From NCBI RefSeq assembly GCF_036345155.1, contig NZ_CP107772.1, forward strand, positions 9,610,001 to 9,674,000: a DNA stretch of 64,000 bases, given 5' to 3'. Both the position numbers and the translations under genes were made by a program. Source of the DNA: Streptomyces sp. NBC_00582 (GTDB lineage Bacteria; Actinomycetota; Actinomycetes; Streptomycetales; Streptomycetaceae). The notes below the pieces were generated by a model, which saw only the letters and a list, made by a program, of their open reading frames with translations, was not told the origin of the DNA and did no database searches. Shown here piece by piece: positions 61,705 to 64,000 of the stretch. Positions within the stretch are counted from its first letter, which is position 1, and every line of letters starts with the position of its first letter.

Positions 61705-63081
61705 TCAGGCGCCGAAGAGCTGGGTCCAGTACGTGCCCGAGGGGCCGCCGCCCGCGTAGCCGACGCCGATATGGGTGAAAGCGGGCTTGAGGATGTTGGC
61801 GCGGTGCCCGGGGCTGTTCATCCAGCCCTCCACCACCTCGGCGGCCGAGCGCTGGCCGCAGGCGATGTTCTCGCCGATCGTCCGTCGCGTGGAGCCCGCC
61901 GCGGCCGCCCGGTCCCACGGCTGTGTGCCCTCCGGCGAGGTGTGCGCGTAGAAGGCGCGCGCCACCATGTCCGCGCAGTGCGCCTGTGCGGCGGTGGTGA
62001 GCGGGGGGTCGACGGCGAGGGGCCGCAGCCCCGCCCGGGAGCGCTCGCGGTTGGTGAGGCCGATGACCTCGGCGGTCGTACGGGCCAGCCCGTCCGCGGT
62101 GAGCGGGCCGGCCCACAGCGCGGTCCAGTACGTCGTGCCGCCGCGGGCGTCCGTCGCCCGGGCCAGAGCGGCGTGGCTGAACGCCCGGTCCCGCAGGGTG
62201 CGGCCCGCCCGGTCGTGGCGCAGACAGTGGTCGACGAACTCGGCGGGGGTGCGCGGACCGGAGACCAGGTGCTCGCCCACGGCGAGATACGCGTACCCGG
62301 CGGCCGTGACCCGCTGGTACAGCGAGACGCCGTCCGGTCCCTCGCTCCCGAGTCGCCCGGCCGCGGCCATGGCGGCGGCATGCGCCCGGGCCGCCGACGC
62401 CAGACGGGCATCGAGCGCGACGGGCGGTGAACCGGCCGACGCGCGGGCGGAGTTGACCAGGGCCAGGAAGCCGTCGGAGTCGGCGAAGGGGGTCGGTGAC
62501 GAGCCGGCGGGTGCCGACGGGAGGAGGTGGCCGGACGGGCGCGCTCCCGGCGAAGAGGCGCTTCCCGACGGGCCGGTCGGTCCCCCGCCCCCGGCCGGGG
62601 TGTCGTCGACGACGTCCACCCCGAAGTCCCGGGCCAGCCCCGCCAGTCCGTCCGCGTAGCCCTGGCCGAGCGCGCGCAGCTTCCAGACCGGGCCCCGCCG
62701 GTAGACCTCCGCGAGCAGCAGGACCGTCTCCCGGCGCGGGGAGGGCGGGGTGAAACGGGCGAGGAGACGGCCGTGCGGGTCGGTGACGTGGAGGGTGGCG
62801 GCGGGCAGCCGGGCGAGCGGGGTACCCGGCTCGGCGGCGCTGACGACCACCGTCACCCGGGTCGCACCGGCCCGCAGCCGGTCCGGCTCCAGGCGGAGCG
62901 TGTCGCCCCGCAGTGCCGCCCCGGGCGCCGTGGGCTGGTTGTAGAAGACGAAGTCGGCGTCACCGCCGACCTTTCCGCCGTCGTCGCTCACCAGGGCGCA
63001 CACGTCGAAGGGTCCGGGCACCCGGACGGTCAGGACGCCGCCCGGGAGGGGCAGATTGCCGCCGGGGACCAACTCGCTCAT
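61705..63081 (-). CDS. TerD-CAP-CAP fusion protein
   Basis: A 458-residue unusual fusion. Residues ~1-160 are a TerD/CABP domain (LVPGGNLPLPGGVLTVRVPG, FDVCALVSDDGGKVGGDADF, FVFYNQPTAPG, LLAEVYRRGPVWKLRALGQG), with Asp residues suited to calcium. After a Gly/Ser/Pro linker come two CAP/SCP domains: ~205-330 (FLALVNSARASAGSPPVALD, VGEHLVSGPRTPAEFV) and ~335-458 (IGLTNRERSRAGLRPLAVDP, MVARAFYAHTSPEGTQPWDR, GENIACGQRSAAEVVEGWMN). No signal peptide is visible, although CAP domains are usually secreted. Function unknown; stress or wall-related. Confidence 0.85.
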   Translation of the reverse strand: MSELVPGGNLPLPGGVLTVRVPGPFDVCALVSDDGGKVGGDADFVFYNQPTAPGAALRGDTLRLEPDRLRAGATRVTVVVSAAEPGTPLARLPAATLHVTDPHGRLLARFTPPSPRRETVLLLAEVYRRGPVWKLRALGQGYADGLAGLARDFGVDVVDDTPAGGGGPTGPSGSASSPGARPSGHLLPSAPAGSSPTPFADSDGFLALVNSARASAGSPPVALDARLASAARAHAAAMAAAGRLGSEGPDGVSLYQRVTAAGYAYLAVGEHLVSGPRTPAEFVDHCLRHDRAGRTLRDRAFSHAALARATDARGGTTYWTALWAGPLTADGLARTTAEVIGLTNRERSRAGLRPLAVDPPLTTAAQAHCADMVARAFYAHTSPEGTQPWDRAAAAGSTRRTIGENIACGQRSAAEVVEGWMNSPGHRANILKPAFTHIGVGYAGGGPSGTYWTQLFGA

Positions 63082-63140
63082 CCTGCCGCCCTGGTGTCCT
63101 CGCCCCGTCGTCGTCGAACGCACCCCGCCCGGGGGTGGTG

Positions 63141-64000
<860 letters not shown>

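Overview
The window is about 72% G+C and has the codon bias, gene families and promoter style of a Streptomyces chromosome. A sigL/prsL/popR/clpP4/clpP3 block, a 2-methylisoborneol operon with a family 2B encapsulin, a melC1-melC2 tyrosinase pair and many ECF, anti-sigma and Ser/Thr-kinase genes all point the same way. I see no rRNA, tRNA, CRISPR array or phage. The density of oxidoreductases, small regulators, one IS element and three broken genes suggests a chromosome arm rather than the core.

Layout. 1-7.4 kb: tail of a B12-binding (LitR-like) regulator, two decayed divergent genes (DJ-1/PfpI and LysR), a photolyase, an NAD(P)-binding DUF2867 protein, and a divergent MarR plus MMPL exporter. 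7.5-14.2 kb: organosulfur island with LysR regulator, cysteine-containing leader peptide, sfnG-ssuE-sfnB-ssuD and an acyl-CoA-dehydrogenase-like flavoprotein. 14.3-19.3 kb: YCII/DGPF protein with an ECF42-type sigma factor, an aldehyde dehydrogenase, and a second ECF sigma cassette whose three genes overlap. 19.3-27.4 kb: aldo/keto reductases, an XRE-cupin regulator facing a truncated MFS gene, and an IS110-family element inserted directly upstream of adenosine deaminase. 27.7-33.4 kb: a TTA-containing small gene, an Rv1747-like FHA-FHA-ABC transporter, a small conserved protein and a soluble Ser/Thr kinase. 33.5-38.5 kb: DUF6777 protein, anti-sigma ATPase, SigB-type sigma factor, PopR-like regulator and clpP4/clpP3 with a PopR-box-like palindrome. 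38.5-46 kb: epoxide hydrolase, VOC protein, phosphotransferase, then the encapsulin / 2-MIB synthase / GPP methyltransferase operon closed by a strong terminator. 46-64 kb: RNase HI, tyrosinase and chaperone, an FAD monooxygenase, an MFS-TetR operon with a large perfect operator, a type II cholesterol-oxidase-like enzyme, an F420-type oxidoreductase, serine hydrolases, a membrane pseudokinase and a TerD-CAP-CAP fusion.

Systems that read as working units: sulfonate/sulfone scavenging under a cysteine-sensing leader; a terpene-cyclase nanocompartment; phospho-signalling in which the kinase next to the FHA transporter probably phosphorylates it; and PopR/ClpP proteolysis. The most striking signals not explained by ordinary annotation are (i) segments of the IS110 non-coding end that match both its target flank and its own circular junction, (ii) a ClpP subunit lacking the catalytic His beside a complete one, (iii) a repeated TAGNNT-6nt-start architecture predicting leaderless mRNAs, and (iv) a pseudokinase beside a TerD-CAP fusion.
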